A stretch of DNA of 64,000 bases from Talaromyces rugulosus (Eukaryota > Ascomycota > Eurotiomycetes > Eurotiales > Trichocomaceae), in assembly GCF_013368755.1 (NCBI RefSeq), contig NC_049565.1, positions 2,914,001 through 2,978,000 on the forward strand. Reading direction: 5' to 3'. A model generated the notes under the pieces. It was given only the letters and a program-made list of their open reading frames with translations. It ran no database searches and had not been told where the DNA came from. The position numbers and the translations under genes are program-made. Each line of letters opens with the position of its first letter. Within the stretch, counting starts at the first letter, position 1. Shown here piece by piece: positions 31,859 to 42,356 of this stretch.

Positions 31859-34562
31859 ATGAATATTGACGCCCCTTCGACGCCGTTATTCAATAGCACA
31901 CATAGCTCTCCAATCTTGACTAGTACTACTTTCGAAAAGCAGCTACAAATTTCGCCGGTGCAAAATAAAAACAATTTTCAATTCTTGTCAAAGCCCCCGA
32001 CAGGCCCCCGTTTTCTCACTTCTCCTAAGAAAATCTACCGGGTGAACAGTCGTGAACTGAGTAAAAAGTCAGATCTCCTATGTTTGCTTTCATATGGTTC
32101 CGACGAGGTAGAAGTTGGAGAGGTATGCCTCCGTGACGTATCTGAATCTGCTAGGAGAACGATATATACGACAAAAAAGGTTCGAAATATCGATCTTGTC
32201 TTCGATGAACTCTGCAGCTTGAACCATTATCGCGCCATCACAAATGAGGTAAAGGCTCTCTATGAGATTGAGATTTACTTCTGCTGATAGTTTAATTTAT
32301 AGACAGGGAATGACATTCAGTTCAACGGCTGCATTACTGCCTTTAGTGATACCCAGGAAAAACTCAACCAATTTGGCAAGCTCTTGCTAGAAAAAGATTT
32401 CGTTGCCATGGCAAGGATTCCAAACAAATTTTACCCTCATTTTTCAATTACGCTCCTCTGTTTTCCAGCGCAGTCAAGAGGTTTCTCATTCTTGAATAGA
32501 TACTCGTACGAGGCTGCAGAGGGATCACTCCGCATTGCAGGCGTTATTGGTCTATTACCGCGTGTGTCTCAGACAAGAGTTCGCCGACATGTTGATAATG
32601 GAAGCGAACACGGAAACTCTAGCAGGCTGGAAAGGCCGGAGCGACAAGGACGGTTTTACGAATCAACATATTCTCAAAAGGAAGATTTGCTTTCTCAGAG
32701 GCGCTTATCTCTAGGGGCGCCTTCTGTTTCACGTGCAGACATGCAACCTTTTTCGACAATATCCACACCAAACCCTCTGAAAGTACGAAAGGTTTCAAAG
32801 ACACCCATATCCCCTTCAAAGAAATCTTCCGATAAGAACACCGAAACAGTCCCAACGCTCAACTCAGATGACACGGGCCCCAGCATTCCTCAAAAACTCC
32901 AGTTAAATACTTCAATGGCCAAAAAGACGCAGATTCTAGGCAACACTTTGTCCGCTGAGCCCGAATCGGTAGACATTAGCCCATTGACAACCTCTTTTAA
33001 TGGAAGGAGTGTTGTTAATTCAGTCCCTAAGTCTACAGTTCAAAAATTACAGTCGGCAAGCTCGGGTCTTGGTGGTGACAAGAGACCAGTCACGGGGTCT
33101 ACTCCTCCACATGGTGGAAAGGCCGTTGAACCAAGTCCCGATACAAGATCTGTTAGGCCGTTGTCTACTATATCAGATGCAATGGACATTGCTGATTCGT
33201 CGATGGACTATCTTCTGGCTTCTGGGAACGCCCCGCTACCTGCTGCGGACACATCAATGAATGAACAACCAACGGACAGCGCTGGGGGCAGGCAGGATGT
33301 GGAAATGTTGGATGCAAGCGCCATGGAAAACGTCAATGTCGAAGATTACTTAAAGGAGGCATTCCCTAAAGCGTTCAAGTTGAATTTCAATAACATTGCT
33401 GCTATAACTAGCAACAACCGAACCAAATCAACAAATTGCTTCTATTTGCATTTCCCGGAAGAGGCAAGTGCGGATTTTCAGATACTAGAGAAGTATCTCG
33501 ACAGCCACTTTGCAATTGTTCTTTCAAACCGCCGGGCAAACGATTGGGAGAAGTTCACAAAGTCACATTCAGGAGTTGCATTGGTATGTATCAAGGTCTG
33601 TCAATTTCTACTTTTCAGCTAATGTGATTGGTGTCATTAGTTCCACCATAGTTTTATGCGTTATTATGCGCTCCCCGGCTTATACAGGCTCACCAGGAAT
33701 ACGTCGTTTAACTTTTGGAATGTCTCACTGAGTGGAAAGATTCCCGGCCTTGATCAGGAAGTGAACTTTCAGAGGATTTTCCCTAATGGGGCAGGTTTTC
33801 TTATGACCGAGGACTTTATGCTGCATGAAATGGACGCAGCGATCATCATCCTGGCTTGGTTCCGAGAGAACTCAAAGTCAAAGCTTCCAGGAAGTTACAG
33901 GATGATGTTCCGTCCAGATATTATGAACTGGCTGAATGCAATGTCTGAGAAAGACCCCCGGTTAGTGATTCACTTGACGATGGATTAATTTACGTACTGA
34001 CAAACCCCAGCTTTAATGTCATGGCTGTTCTGATTGGCGATATTGCTTGTCGAGGCGATTCATCAAATTGGCCGACTGAACCTCGCGATCTTGACCAGTT
34101 TGCTGATCCGTTACTCCAAAGCCCTGCGGTCTCTCTCCAAAATATGCCGAAGCCGAAGCACAGTTCTCTAGAGACCAATTCTGGAGCTCTTTTTGATCAA
34201 GCAACCCAACAACAGAATGGAGACTATGTATGTGAGATATTCTCTGCCTGGGCGCTTCTCAACGCGGCGTCGATGCGACGGTTCTGCATCATCACGCATG
34301 ATGAGCCAAGAGAGCTGTGGCGAAGCTGGGCTCACGTAAGTTGTTTTCTTCCTTTAAATATCTGCGACATGGAATGTTCGAATGCTTATTTGTATTTCAG
34401 CTCGAGATAAGCCGCGGCCCCAATGAATTTTACCAGAAATGGGGTGTCCACAAAGAACACTACACGAAATGGTTGGCCCAAGATACGTCGAAACTACCGG
34501 CAACTGCAATGCCAGGCAATCAAACGCCCCATGGAGCGGGATCTCCAGTGAAATCTGTATGA
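30827..34562 (+). CDS. Large chromodomain protein
   Basis: Five exons, 30827-32248, 32303-33583, 33641-33960, 34011-34335 and 34401-34562, give 1169 residues. Residues about 51-103 are a chromodomain: EYEVETIYAEEK, AYLVKWKGYSDLRCTWEP, with the aromatic positions (Tyr52, Trp73, Trp83) expected for a methyl-lysine cage. A basic stretch (RKRRRREKRARLG) and a long disordered Ser/Pro-rich middle with an Asp run near residue 340 follow. The C-terminal 300 residues are ordered and conserved-looking (NCFYLHFPEEASADFQIL, YYALPGLYRLTRNTSFNFW, MSEKDPRFNVMAVLIGD). The layout recalls heterochromatin readers such as S. pombe Chp1 or Neurospora CDP proteins, but I cannot assign orthology. Nuclear, binding methylated histone H3 is inference. 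Confidence 0.85.
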
Positions 34563-35014
34563 ACACTACTACTTACAAAGGACTGGAGTTGTTGTGATCC
34601 GAGATATGCGGTTATGCTGTATGGGTACATGGCAAGTCTCATGTATTGGATTTTGTTTGATATGATATCTAGGCTTTTATGAGCGTGGAGTTATCGAGGG
34701 AATTCCAATTTACCTTTGTTGTCACCAGACTATGTATTTTAATTTTCTTGATATGATAGGAGTTTATTAGGTGCTAAGTATACATTGATTTAATGATTAG
34801 TAGATTTCAGTCACCAGGCCACGATAGATAATGTCCTACTCTTGTAGTCGTGGGAAACGTTCTTCCTTTTGGCTTCAAAACTGGTTCAGGATAGTATTTC
34901 CCCCCAGTTTATGGCCAGTTTTTGGTACTACTGATTACCAAGACTCGAGGTTTCTTCTTTGAGACAGCGGTGAAGATATATCAAAGGCGTTAGTATCATA
35001 ATATGCATTCTATT
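34563..35014. other. Convergent 3' intergenic region
   Basis: 3' flanks of the chromodomain gene and of the APH-like gene. AT-rich; no gene seen. A possible second exon of the APH-like gene begins just beyond at 35015. Confidence 0.45.
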
Positions 35015-35355
35015 TCAACAGACAGCCTCAGATGGCTTGGAGCGCGGGAGAAATATTGCGCGTAGATAGCGTGTAATGCGACTGTAAATATTATTTTGTT
35101 CCCCAGGTCCTAAGGCTGTCGTTGGAGGAGTACCCGGGGAAACTTCTGTGGGCATAGGAGATTCAAGCTGGGCCGCTTCATGCCAGCCCGGTGGGTAATC
35201 TGGCATTGGATGAGCGGGCACGGGGTAGCGACGAGCCGATGGTCTTCGAAACGGTGGTGATGTTTTGCTTCGACTAAATTCGGGTGAGTTTTTTTTGTCA
35301 ATCAATTGTTTTTTTGGGGGGTTTTTCTTTTTGAAGAGTCAGTCGTTCTTAACAC

Positions 35356-36141
35356 TTACAAAGGGTGCTTTTGGATATTTCTCCAAGCACACATAAAGGC
35401 TTCTTTCTGAGCCATCTCTTGCTCGGACAGGGGATTCATATATTTCAGCATAAGAGAATTGAAGTTCCCATCTTTCCCGTCCAGAATCCACTGAACGGAA
35501 AACTCAAACAATCTTGGATAGTAGCCGGCAGTTGCCCAATCAAGAAGGCAGAGAGTCCCATCTTCCTGCCACAAAACATTACGAGGCGCTATATCTAAAT
35601 GACACAGCGCTAGCTCGCAGCCTTGGAGGGTCAGTTTCGGGTTGTGTGCGAAAAGTCGGGTGTTGAACCATTTCTCCATCTCGTCGAGGCTGTCAAAGGC
35701 CAAGTCCTCGGTGTCAGGAAATAAAAGCCCGCGACAGGCGCCCCCATATAGTGAGCCAGGGGCGTTGTGTTTGAACGTAGCAAGGTAATTAACCACTCTC
35801 GCAACTCTCTGTATAGCGTCATCGTCCTCCAATGGGTCGATGACTTTCCCTTGTAGAAACTCCATCACAATGTAGCCATAGTGTCCATCAGTAAAAAAAT
35901 CATATACACGCGGGATACGAACTATGCGTCTATCCACAAGTTCATACAGCCTCTTTTGGTTTTCGGCTTCTTCTTTCGTCACCTCTATGCCCCATTTGAC
36001 GACTTGGTGGTCGGAAATTTTGATAACTCGTTTTCCATATTGGCTAACAACATTGCCAGGCAACGGATCAGTGCAAGAAGCGATCACCGAGGCTCGTTGG
36101 TGGTCTTCAGGGGGTATCATTCTTTTGCTGGCAGTAGCCAA
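35356..36141 (-). CDS. Aminoglycoside phosphotransferase-like kinase-fold protein
   Basis: Open frame of 261 residues with the APH / choline-kinase-like fold common in fungal genomes. N-lobe: VIKISDHQVVKWG with the ATP-binding Lys, then a helix with Glu. Hinge: YGYIVMEFLQGKVID. Catalytic loop: ALCHLDIAPRNVLW (Asp and Asn of the HxDxxxxN motif). Metal-binding motif: CLLDWATAGYYP. So all catalytic elements are present. The substrate of these fungal members is unknown. The stop TAA at 35356-35358 lies inside a consensus donor (GTAAGT starting at 35359). Splicing to an acceptor ending at 35274 would join 35015-35273 in frame and give a protein of about 346 residues with a proline/arginine-rich tail. 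Which form is used is unclear. Confidence 0.82.
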   Translation of the reverse strand: MATASKRMIPPEDHQRASVIASCTDPLPGNVVSQYGKRVIKISDHQVVKWGIEVTKEEAENQKRLYELVDRRIVRIPRVYDFFTDGHYGYIVMEFLQGKVIDPLEDDDAIQRVARVVNYLATFKHNAPGSLYGGACRGLLFPDTEDLAFDSLDEMEKWFNTRLFAHNPKLTLQGCELALCHLDIAPRNVLWQEDGTLCLLDWATAGYYPRLFEFSVQWILDGKDGNFNSLMLKYMNPLSEQEMAQKEAFMCAWRNIQKHPL

Positions 36142-36540
36142 TAGCTTTCTGGTTGGGAAATTCTAAACGTCGAGCAAAAAGGGCTACAAGAGCACAGAGA
36201 CAACAACGTTCAGCTCAAGGCGGTGTAAAGGTGCAGAACAGGGAGAATGTTTTGATGACGTAACGAATATAGCGTTCCCGTTTCGTGATAGTCGGATTCG
36301 TCCTTTGCTGTCCAGTCAATAAAAAACAGCGGTTGCTTTGTGAAACCAATATACAATTCGTTGGTTGTTGCATTATGTCTGGGATTGACGCTAGTGATCA
36401 GAGCCCGAAAGCTGATGTATCCTATTCTAGTGCTCATGAGATACCCCGCTCTTTTCGACACGTATAAATTCGACAAAGGCCATGCTATTGAAGTAGTAAA
36501 AGCGCAGAGCCATAACGCCTAGTATATATCTTTCAAAAAA
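36142..36540. promoter_or_regulatory. Divergent promoter region
   Basis: Between the start of the APH-like gene (minus) and the DUF7770-like gene (plus). A minus-strand open frame (36210-36476, 88 codons) is present but I do not recognise it. Confidence 0.4.
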
Positions 36541-37102
36541 ATGCCATCGCGTGTATTGTCTTCGCAAGAGGTTCAGGAGGATGCCACACCAGTCACGCAG
36601 GTCCGCGTGGTAGTACACACACAGGGTGCAGCTGGCCCAAACACAAGCGATAATCATTGGTCACTATACTTGGTTCATCCTAATGGCACATCGTCAATTC
36701 GCATCAATATGAGAGCGGAGTTTGGTGATCCGACGGGGATCCTTGAGTGGACAAAACATGACTACGTCCACTCTATATCTACAGTCAGGTATTGGGACTT
36801 CCCAGTTGCAGCCGGAATCACTGTGTTGTTCTTCGCACGCCTCATTTACAATCTCCGCCGTGATAGATATGACATGTCCGGGGGAGGTTCGGGCTGCCGG
36901 TGGTGGGTGTAAGTTTAAGGAAACCGTCGAAAGCATTCTCGGTTTAATTTATCAAAACAGTTATAATGTCATGTCCGATATGGCTCAAGAAAACTATATC
37001 CACCAAAGCGCCCCCGGCGAAATTTGGCCCAACTTATTATTTCTGTATCATAAGCACCAAGAGCGAAGGGAACTTCAGATGGTTCGCGGTGAGTTTGTTT
37101 GA
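36541..37102 (+). pseudogene. DUF7770-like protein, frameshifted
   Basis: The N-terminal part (36541-36906) reads like the fungal DUF7770 family: VRVVVHTQGAAGP, DNHWSLYLVHP, SIRINMRAEFGDPTGILEW, YWDFPVAAGITV, LRRDRYDMSGGGSGCRWW. The frame then stops at TAA (36910-36912). The expected continuation, CKFKETVESILGLIY, followed by a plausible family end (MVRGEFV), is in the +1 frame through 37102. Dropping one G in the run near 36904-36908 joins the two. No intron of usable length can bridge them. Family function is unknown. It is likely a pseudogene or a base-call error in the G-rich stretch. Confidence 0.65.
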
Positions 37103-37909
37103 CGGATTTTCTAGATTGAGCGAGGGGTTTCATTTCGACTATGGTGTATTTGTCGACGGGACTCTGGCTGGATTTCTCTAATTAACATGCGAGAAATGGA
37201 ACATCGCTCGAGATTTTTGTGTATTTGTTTAGTTTTGTTTTATTTTTCGGTTTTTTTACTATTGTTATTACTCTTGACGTCCATGAAGCAAAACCCATAC
37301 AAAAAGGCGTAGAATATTCTCATTATGAAGGCCTTCGGAGATGGTTAGTAAGTTATGATTTTGCCTGGGGCCCGGTTTTAATCAATGGGCTTTTTTAAGA
37401 CTACGTCGTTTCTAATACTTGGGTGTTTATTGGTATTCATTCCAGGTTAATAGATATCCCAAATATCCTCTTTTGTAGGGAGAACGAAGTACACTGTCGA
37501 ACGATAAAACGAACAATAGAAATATTAAAACTACATACACATAGTTTAGTGTTATTTGGTAAAAAAATTCAATATTGGGTATGTGGGTTGATTAATTGCC
37601 AGCGTCAACTACTAGTTGAGACGAGATAAGGGACTACACACACACACATATATATAGATGAGTTTGAGAATGTTCAACATTGCGTTGTCAGATGTGTATA
37701 TGCTGCATACGTGCAAATTAAAGCAGCCAAAATATCTTCTACACGTCTACTTTCTTCCCAGACGCAAATATGTTAGATTTTTCACAAGTATCCTTCCTGC
37801 TCTACCTCCTCCGTGTGTTCTGATTTACATGGCTATTCCGGGATGGCTGCATCAAGAAAATGATATAGCTAGCCTCTTAGATTCAAATATGACCGTCACA
37901 ATCATCAGC
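37103..37909. other. AT-rich intergenic region
   Basis: Between the DUF7770-like remnant and the tRNA. AT-rich with a short CA/TA dinucleotide run near 37635-37655. No gene supported. Confidence 0.45.
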
Positions 37910-38009
37910 GGTCCGTTGGCCCAATGGCAAGGCGTCCGCCTACGGAGCGGAAGATTGCGGGTTCGATCCCCGTGCGGACCTTCTCAGATATCTTCGGATT
38001 ATCTTTTTG
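37906..38009 (+). repeat. Inverted repeat copy 1 (tRNA plus 3' flank)
   Basis: 104 bp identical, in inverse orientation, to 40575-40678. It covers 4 bp before the tRNA, the whole tRNA and 29 bp after it, including a TTTTT terminator. Outside these limits the two sites differ. Confidence 0.9.
37910..37980 (+). tRNA. tRNA-Arg (ACG)
   Basis: 71-nt intronless tRNA. The acceptor stem pairs GGTCCGT with GCGGACC (one G-U). The D arm starts GCCCAATGG. The anticodon stem TCCGC/GCGGA encloses CTACGGA, giving anticodon ACG (Arg, wobble-modified to ICG). The T arm is GCGGG-TTCGATC-CCCGT. Internal A box (TTGGCCCAATGG) and B box (GGTTCGATCC) are intact, and a T5 Pol III terminator follows about 23 bp downstream. 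Confidence 0.95.
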
Positions 38010-38515
38010 TTTGGAAGTTTCGCTGCTAACTGTCTGTATAACCGGATCGGACGGAGGGTGGTTGGAAAACTGGTATATTATTTTTTTCTTACTGTTCTAT
38101 ATAACTTGCGATACTACAATTGATTAACCATAGTCTGGTTCTAATCATTTCTCTTTATAATACTCGTTCCAAGGCACAGTCTTCATAATAAAAATTTAGT
38201 CAAATCCACGATTTGGATGTGGGTATGGTATTAAGCCCCTCTAGCCGCATATGGACTAGTAGATCATATGGAGAGCTGGAAGTGACAGCCAATAGTATGC
38301 ATGCCGGCCCCACATCGCATCGTCTCATCCGCACCTGCTTGACTTGTCGACTCATCAGTCAACACCTCATACAACTCCGAGTCAGACCAAAACCAGGTCG
38401 AAAGTCTGGCTCGTGGTCTATTGTAATCTGGGCCAGAACTGCCGTGCTCCTTGACGTCTTGTTAGTTGGAGAGAGAGAGAGAGCCTGTACAGCCGACGCT
38501 GTATATCCTACCACC
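37981..38515. promoter_or_regulatory. Spacer and clpX promoter
   Basis: From the tRNA 3' end to the clpX start. A (GA)n run lies at 38470-38481, 35 bp before the ATG. An upstream open frame in phase with clpX from 38213 has no family content and I treat it as untranslated. Confidence 0.45.
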
Positions 38516-40407
38516 ATGCGACCGCTTCCCCGCCTTGCGTGCGCAATCGGCCGGCGACGGGCTGGATTGCATAGCTTACAACAAACTCACCCCGTTTTCG
38601 CTATACATACCTATAAGAATTTCACATCACTCGGCTTCCGGCCATCATCTTCGAATTTTAACCGCTCTGATTTTACCAGTCAGCCATATACCGGCAGTTA
38701 TGAAGCTGGACTTCCTACATCCGGTCCCCTGGGCTCGGCTCCGAGTTTCGGGGTCCCCAGATTGACGCCCCGAGAGTTGAAACAGTATCTCGATCAGTTC
38801 GTAGTTGGCCAGGACAGAGCGAAGAAGATCCTTAGTGTGGCTGTTTACAATCACTACCAGCGCATCATGGACATTCAGAGGCAGGAGGAGGCAGCCGCGG
38901 AGCGAATGGCCAAAAGGGAAAGACGAGCGGCAACGGAAGCTCACCCTCTTGAGAGTACGAGAGGATCAAACCCTGGTAGCGCTGCTGATAAAATTTGCTG
39001 ATGTATAGTGCCATAGGTGAATTCCCCGGCCAGCAACGCACGATTCATATGCCACCTCCACCAAAAGACTCTGAACACCATTTATCCGAGCATCCCTCGT
39101 TGACTGATGAATCCTCCGTGCTGATTGAAAAATCAAATATATTATTACTTGGCCCCTCGGGGGTGGGCAAGACATTGATGGCCAAGACATTGGCTCGTGT
39201 GTTGGATGTCCCATTTAGTATGTCAGACTGCACGCCATTCACGCAGGCTGGATACATCGGAGAGGATGCCGAAGTGTGTGTGCATCGATTGCTCGCTGCT
39301 GCTAATTACGATGTGGAAACAGCTGAGCGGGGTATTATCTGTCTTGATGAGGTCGACAAAATAGCCACTGCTAGGGTTAGTCACGGCAAAGATGTTAGCG
39401 GAGAAGGTGTACAACAGGCTCTTCTTAAGATTATCGAAGGAACCACAATACAAGTTCAAGCGAAGCCAGAGAAACAGTCACATCGGCATACAACAGGCCC
39501 TTCCGGCCCCTTTAGTCCAGGGGGCATGCCGGGCTCTGGATTCTCTTCAAGTGGATCCGGATCATCCTCGCCCTCCAAAGGAGAGGTGTACAATGTGAGA
39601 ACAGACAACATCCTGTTTGTGTTCTCCGGTGCATTTGTCGGGCTCAACAAAGTTGTGATGGACCGTATTTCCAAGGGCTCGATTGGGTTTGGACAGCCCA
39701 TACGGGCATCTTCTGCTGTGTCACCTGGAGATGGCCGCTCACAACCTGGAAACAACGCGACACTCACGCCTGTTCTTCCAGGCTCCGACGAAGAAGCTCT
39801 GTACAAAAAGCACCTTCCTTTTTTCACGTCTGCAACCCTGCCTGGTGCAAACGAGGAACCCGTTTACTTCAACCCTCTTGACCTTCTCACACCCACTGAT
39901 CTCCAGAGTTTCGGATTCATTCCTGAGCTAGTTGGGCGTATCCCCGTCACCACAGCTTTATCTCCCTTGTCCCACACCCTCTTAGTACGCATTCTCACTG
40001 AACCCCGCAACTCACTCGTCAGACAATACGAGGCCCTTTTCGACCTTTCCGGGATCAAACTGGGATTCACCACCGCCGCACTACACAAAATTGCCGCGAA
40101 CGCCCTGTCCATGGGAACTGGCGCGCGCGCCCTGCGCACCGAGCTCGAGACTATTCTGTCTGACCCCATGTTTGAAGCACCGGGATCGTCGGTCAAGTTT
40201 GTCCTTGTGACTGAAAAAGTGGCGGATCGGAAAGAAAAGCCCATCTATCTTGCCCGTGGCCAAGGAAGCCGTTTTCACTCCATGATTGCCGCCGAGGAAA
40301 GTGAATGGGAGGCTAGGGTCCAGCGCAAGCCTTCTCCTGGTGGCAATGAGAATAATGAGACGTCTAGCTTTGCAGAATATCGAAACCGGGCATCGAACGG
40401 TATGTAA
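38516..40407 (+). CDS. mcx1: Mitochondrial ClpX-type AAA+ unfoldase (Mcx1)
   Basis: ATP-dependent unfoldase of the mitochondrial matrix; yeast Mcx1 activates 5-aminolevulinate synthase. Exon 1 is 38516-38954 and exon 2 is 39017-40407, giving 609 residues. The ATG sits in CCACCATGC. The N-terminus ([17 protein letters not shown]) is Arg-rich without acids, as in matrix presequences, and the bacterial zinc-binding domain is absent, as usual in fungi. Landmarks: [34 protein letters not shown], Walker A GPSGVGKT, Walker [10 protein letters not shown], the pore-loop region [21 protein letters not shown], and the sensor-2 stretch [13 protein letters not shown] second in-frame donor at 38976 would retain seven more residues. 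The locus is bracketed by two inverted tRNA-Arg genes. I cannot tell from this window whether a ClpP partner exists. Confidence 0.93.
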
Positions 40408-40574
40408 GTGGTATTCCAAATTGGTGGGGGTGAACGTGTATCACGTTTCTGTGTATATAATTTTTACGAATCAACACGGCATTTCTATCTACAACGAGTC
40501 TTTCTAAACGCGGGACCAAAGATTCACTACCATAAGATGCTTTAAAAAAAATTGTACATGAAAAAAAATATATT

Positions 40575-40678
40575 CAAAAAGATAATCCGAAGATATCTGA
40601 GAAGGTCCGCACGGGGATCGAACCCGCAATCTTCCGCTCCGTAGGCGGACGCCTTGCCATTGGGCCAACGGACCGCTG
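40575..40678 (-). repeat. Inverted repeat copy 2 (tRNA plus 3' flank)
   Basis: Exact inverse of 37906-38009: the tRNA and 29 bp of its 3' flank. Identity ends sharply at both sides. Confidence 0.9.
40604..40674 (-). tRNA. tRNA-Arg (ACG), second copy
   Basis: Identical over all 71 nt to the tRNA at 37910-37980 and in the opposite orientation, so the two genes diverge outward... as convergent copies pointing toward clpX from both sides. Same arms, anticodon ACG, internal promoter boxes and T5 terminator. Confidence 0.95.
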
Positions 40679-40907
40679 TGATTTTTGTCGGCCGTATTTG
40701 GATCTATGAAGCAATGGCATAGTGGAATAGTATTGTGTGTTGCGATAAAGAAGGGTTGTTGAGAGATAACTTAGCATGGCCGTTGCTGCTCTGCTCGGCT
40801 CCGGGTTCTGGTATCATCTGTCATTTATATAGTTTATCTACTAATTAAACTGAAACGAGGTATCTATAAGTATTTATCACATTTAGAAAAAAAAAAAACA
40901 AACCCGC

Positions 40908-41900
40908 TTAATACACGGCACTAGCAAACCACTTCAAAAACCACGCAACAGCCTGGTCCTCAGCTTCCGCTGCAGCACGTTCTTTCTCTTTGGTAATGTG
41001 ATCTGCTCGCACACAAAAGCCGTGTCCAGTCGCCGGATAGATTACAGACTCGCCCTTTTTCTCTTCTGGTTGTTTCTCAATGGCCCTTTGAATCTGCTCG
41101 ATTTTGGAAGCGTCGACGGTCACGTCTTGGCCAGCAAGTGCAAACGAAGTGGGGATTGTGATTTTGTCAATGTCCTCTGGAAATTTCAGCATGCTTGGAT
41201 GACCCGTGAAAGCAGCGTCAATTAATGGTTTGTTGTTGTTGTTGTTGTTGTTGTTGATGGTAGTAGTGTTTGATCCACCACCATGGGCGAGCAAAACAGT
41301 ATGTTTCCCACCCCAGCAGAATCCCGCTGCTCCGATGGGGACATTCGAGCCCTCGTTTTCGCGAACGGCTTTGAAAAGGCCTTCGACTATGGGCCAGCTC
41401 TTGCCGAGCCGGTTGCGGATCAGGAATGGAAGCATCACCTGTAGGGTGCGAATAAGCCAGTACCTGGAACAAAAAGTCAATGTTATGACGTTCAAGTAAG
41501 AGAGGGTGATAATATGAAAACTCACGGCTTCGTTAACCATCCCCAAACCCCGCCTTGGAATAATTTCGGAATAACAGTGAGACCAATAAGGGGGGCCGGA
41601 TGGCCTTTTCTCAGTATCAGTTAAAAATCCCAGATGGAGAGTGATATAGTACACACCGTTCATGAATTCCGGTAAATATACCGTGAAATTCCCTTTCTCG
41701 GCATAGTGGTCTGCCAGCAACCGGTTGTTGACAAACTCCCAGCCAAAGGCGTCGGGCACAATAATCACAATGCCATTGGACGGCCTGGACGGCTCTTGTG
41801 GTGGAGAGCTCACGTATACGTCCAGGCCGTGGAGCTTGGTGATTTGGCCCTTGGGCTGGCCCTCGTGTATGCTGCCGGCGAAGCAGTCGGGGCAGGACAT
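40908..41900 (-). CDS. Dienelactone hydrolase family protein
   Basis: Alpha/beta hydrolase of the dienelactone hydrolase family, probably cytosolic. Exons 41657-41900, 41526-41604 and 40908-41463 give 292 residues. The start MSCPDCFAGSIHEGQPKG is characteristic of the fungal group. Catalytic landmarks are the Cys in GAAGFCWGGKHTVL, the Asp in ALAGQDVTVDASKI and the His in YPATGHGFCVRAD. Splicing restores EFMNGHPAPLIGLTVIPKL. The unspliced frame happens to stay open through both introns, so a naive model would give 351 residues with the wrong middle. An (AAC)n repeat encodes an asparagine run just after the nucleophile region, probably in a surface loop. The family cleaves lactones or esters of aromatic breakdown; the substrate here is unknown. 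Confidence 0.92.
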   Translation of the reverse strand: MSCPDCFAGSIHEGQPKGQITKLHGLDVYVSSPPQEPSRPSNGIVIIVPDAFGWEFVNNRLLADHYAEKGNFTVYLPEFMNGVYYITLHLGFLTDTEKRPSGPPYWSHCYSEIIPRRGLGMVNEAVSFHIITLSYLNVITLTFCSRYWLIRTLQVMLPFLIRNRLGKSWPIVEGLFKAVRENEGSNVPIGAAGFCWGGKHTVLLAHGGGSNTTTINNNNNNNNKPLIDAAFTGHPSMLKFPEDIDKITIPTSFALAGQDVTVDASKIEQIQRAIEKQPEEKKGESVIYPATGHGFCVRADHITKEKERAAAEAEDQAVAWFLKWFASAVY

Positions 41901-42356
41901 TTTTTCTTTCTTCCTCTTTTCGGGTAGTTTGCTTATTATTTCTGATGTGGTATCGCGGGCCACTGTATCACTTCAACCAGGGTTCCGGGTTGTTAAATAC
42001 ATGTGTTGATGTAGTCGGCGTCGTATTTGCTTTGGCCGACATTCGGTCTAATTTCTGCGTCGCGCGGGCCCGATGGCCGATGTTCGTTAGTCTCAACGTA
42101 TTGTTGGGTGTGGAACCTTAATATATAATGAATGATAATGGGGAATTTTTAATTATCATTCTTGCATTTGTTCAGTTTTATTATATATGCAGAGAACAGG
42201 GTGGTAAACCAATAAAGAAACAGATGACAGCATGCTCTCCAGTATATGAGGAGGAGTAGCAGCGGGTGGGTCCGTGGCCCCACACACCGTTCGTTCTTCA
42301 GCGATCAATCAACCTTGAATCCAACTTCTCTCCATGAATAATTAATTATACCCAAC
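41901..42356. promoter_or_regulatory. Divergent promoter region
   Basis: Separates the dienelactone hydrolase start (minus) from the Zn2Cys6 regulator start (plus). AT-rich from 42120 to 42200. The arrangement suggests, but does not show, that the regulator controls the hydrolase. Confidence 0.4.

Noticed and set aside
36210..36476. 88-codon minus frame upstream of the APH-like gene
   Set aside because: No recognised motif and it occupies the promoter region of two genes.
40560..40680. CRISPR or other array at the inverted tRNA repeats
   Set aside because: Only two copies, inverted, and fully explained by tRNA genes; no array expected in a fungal nuclear genome.
40908..41963. Reading the dienelactone hydrolase as a 351-residue intronless gene
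   Set aside because: The two unspliced segments break the family sequence, while removing 41605-41656 and 41464-41525 restores NGHPAPLIGLT and KPYWLIR.
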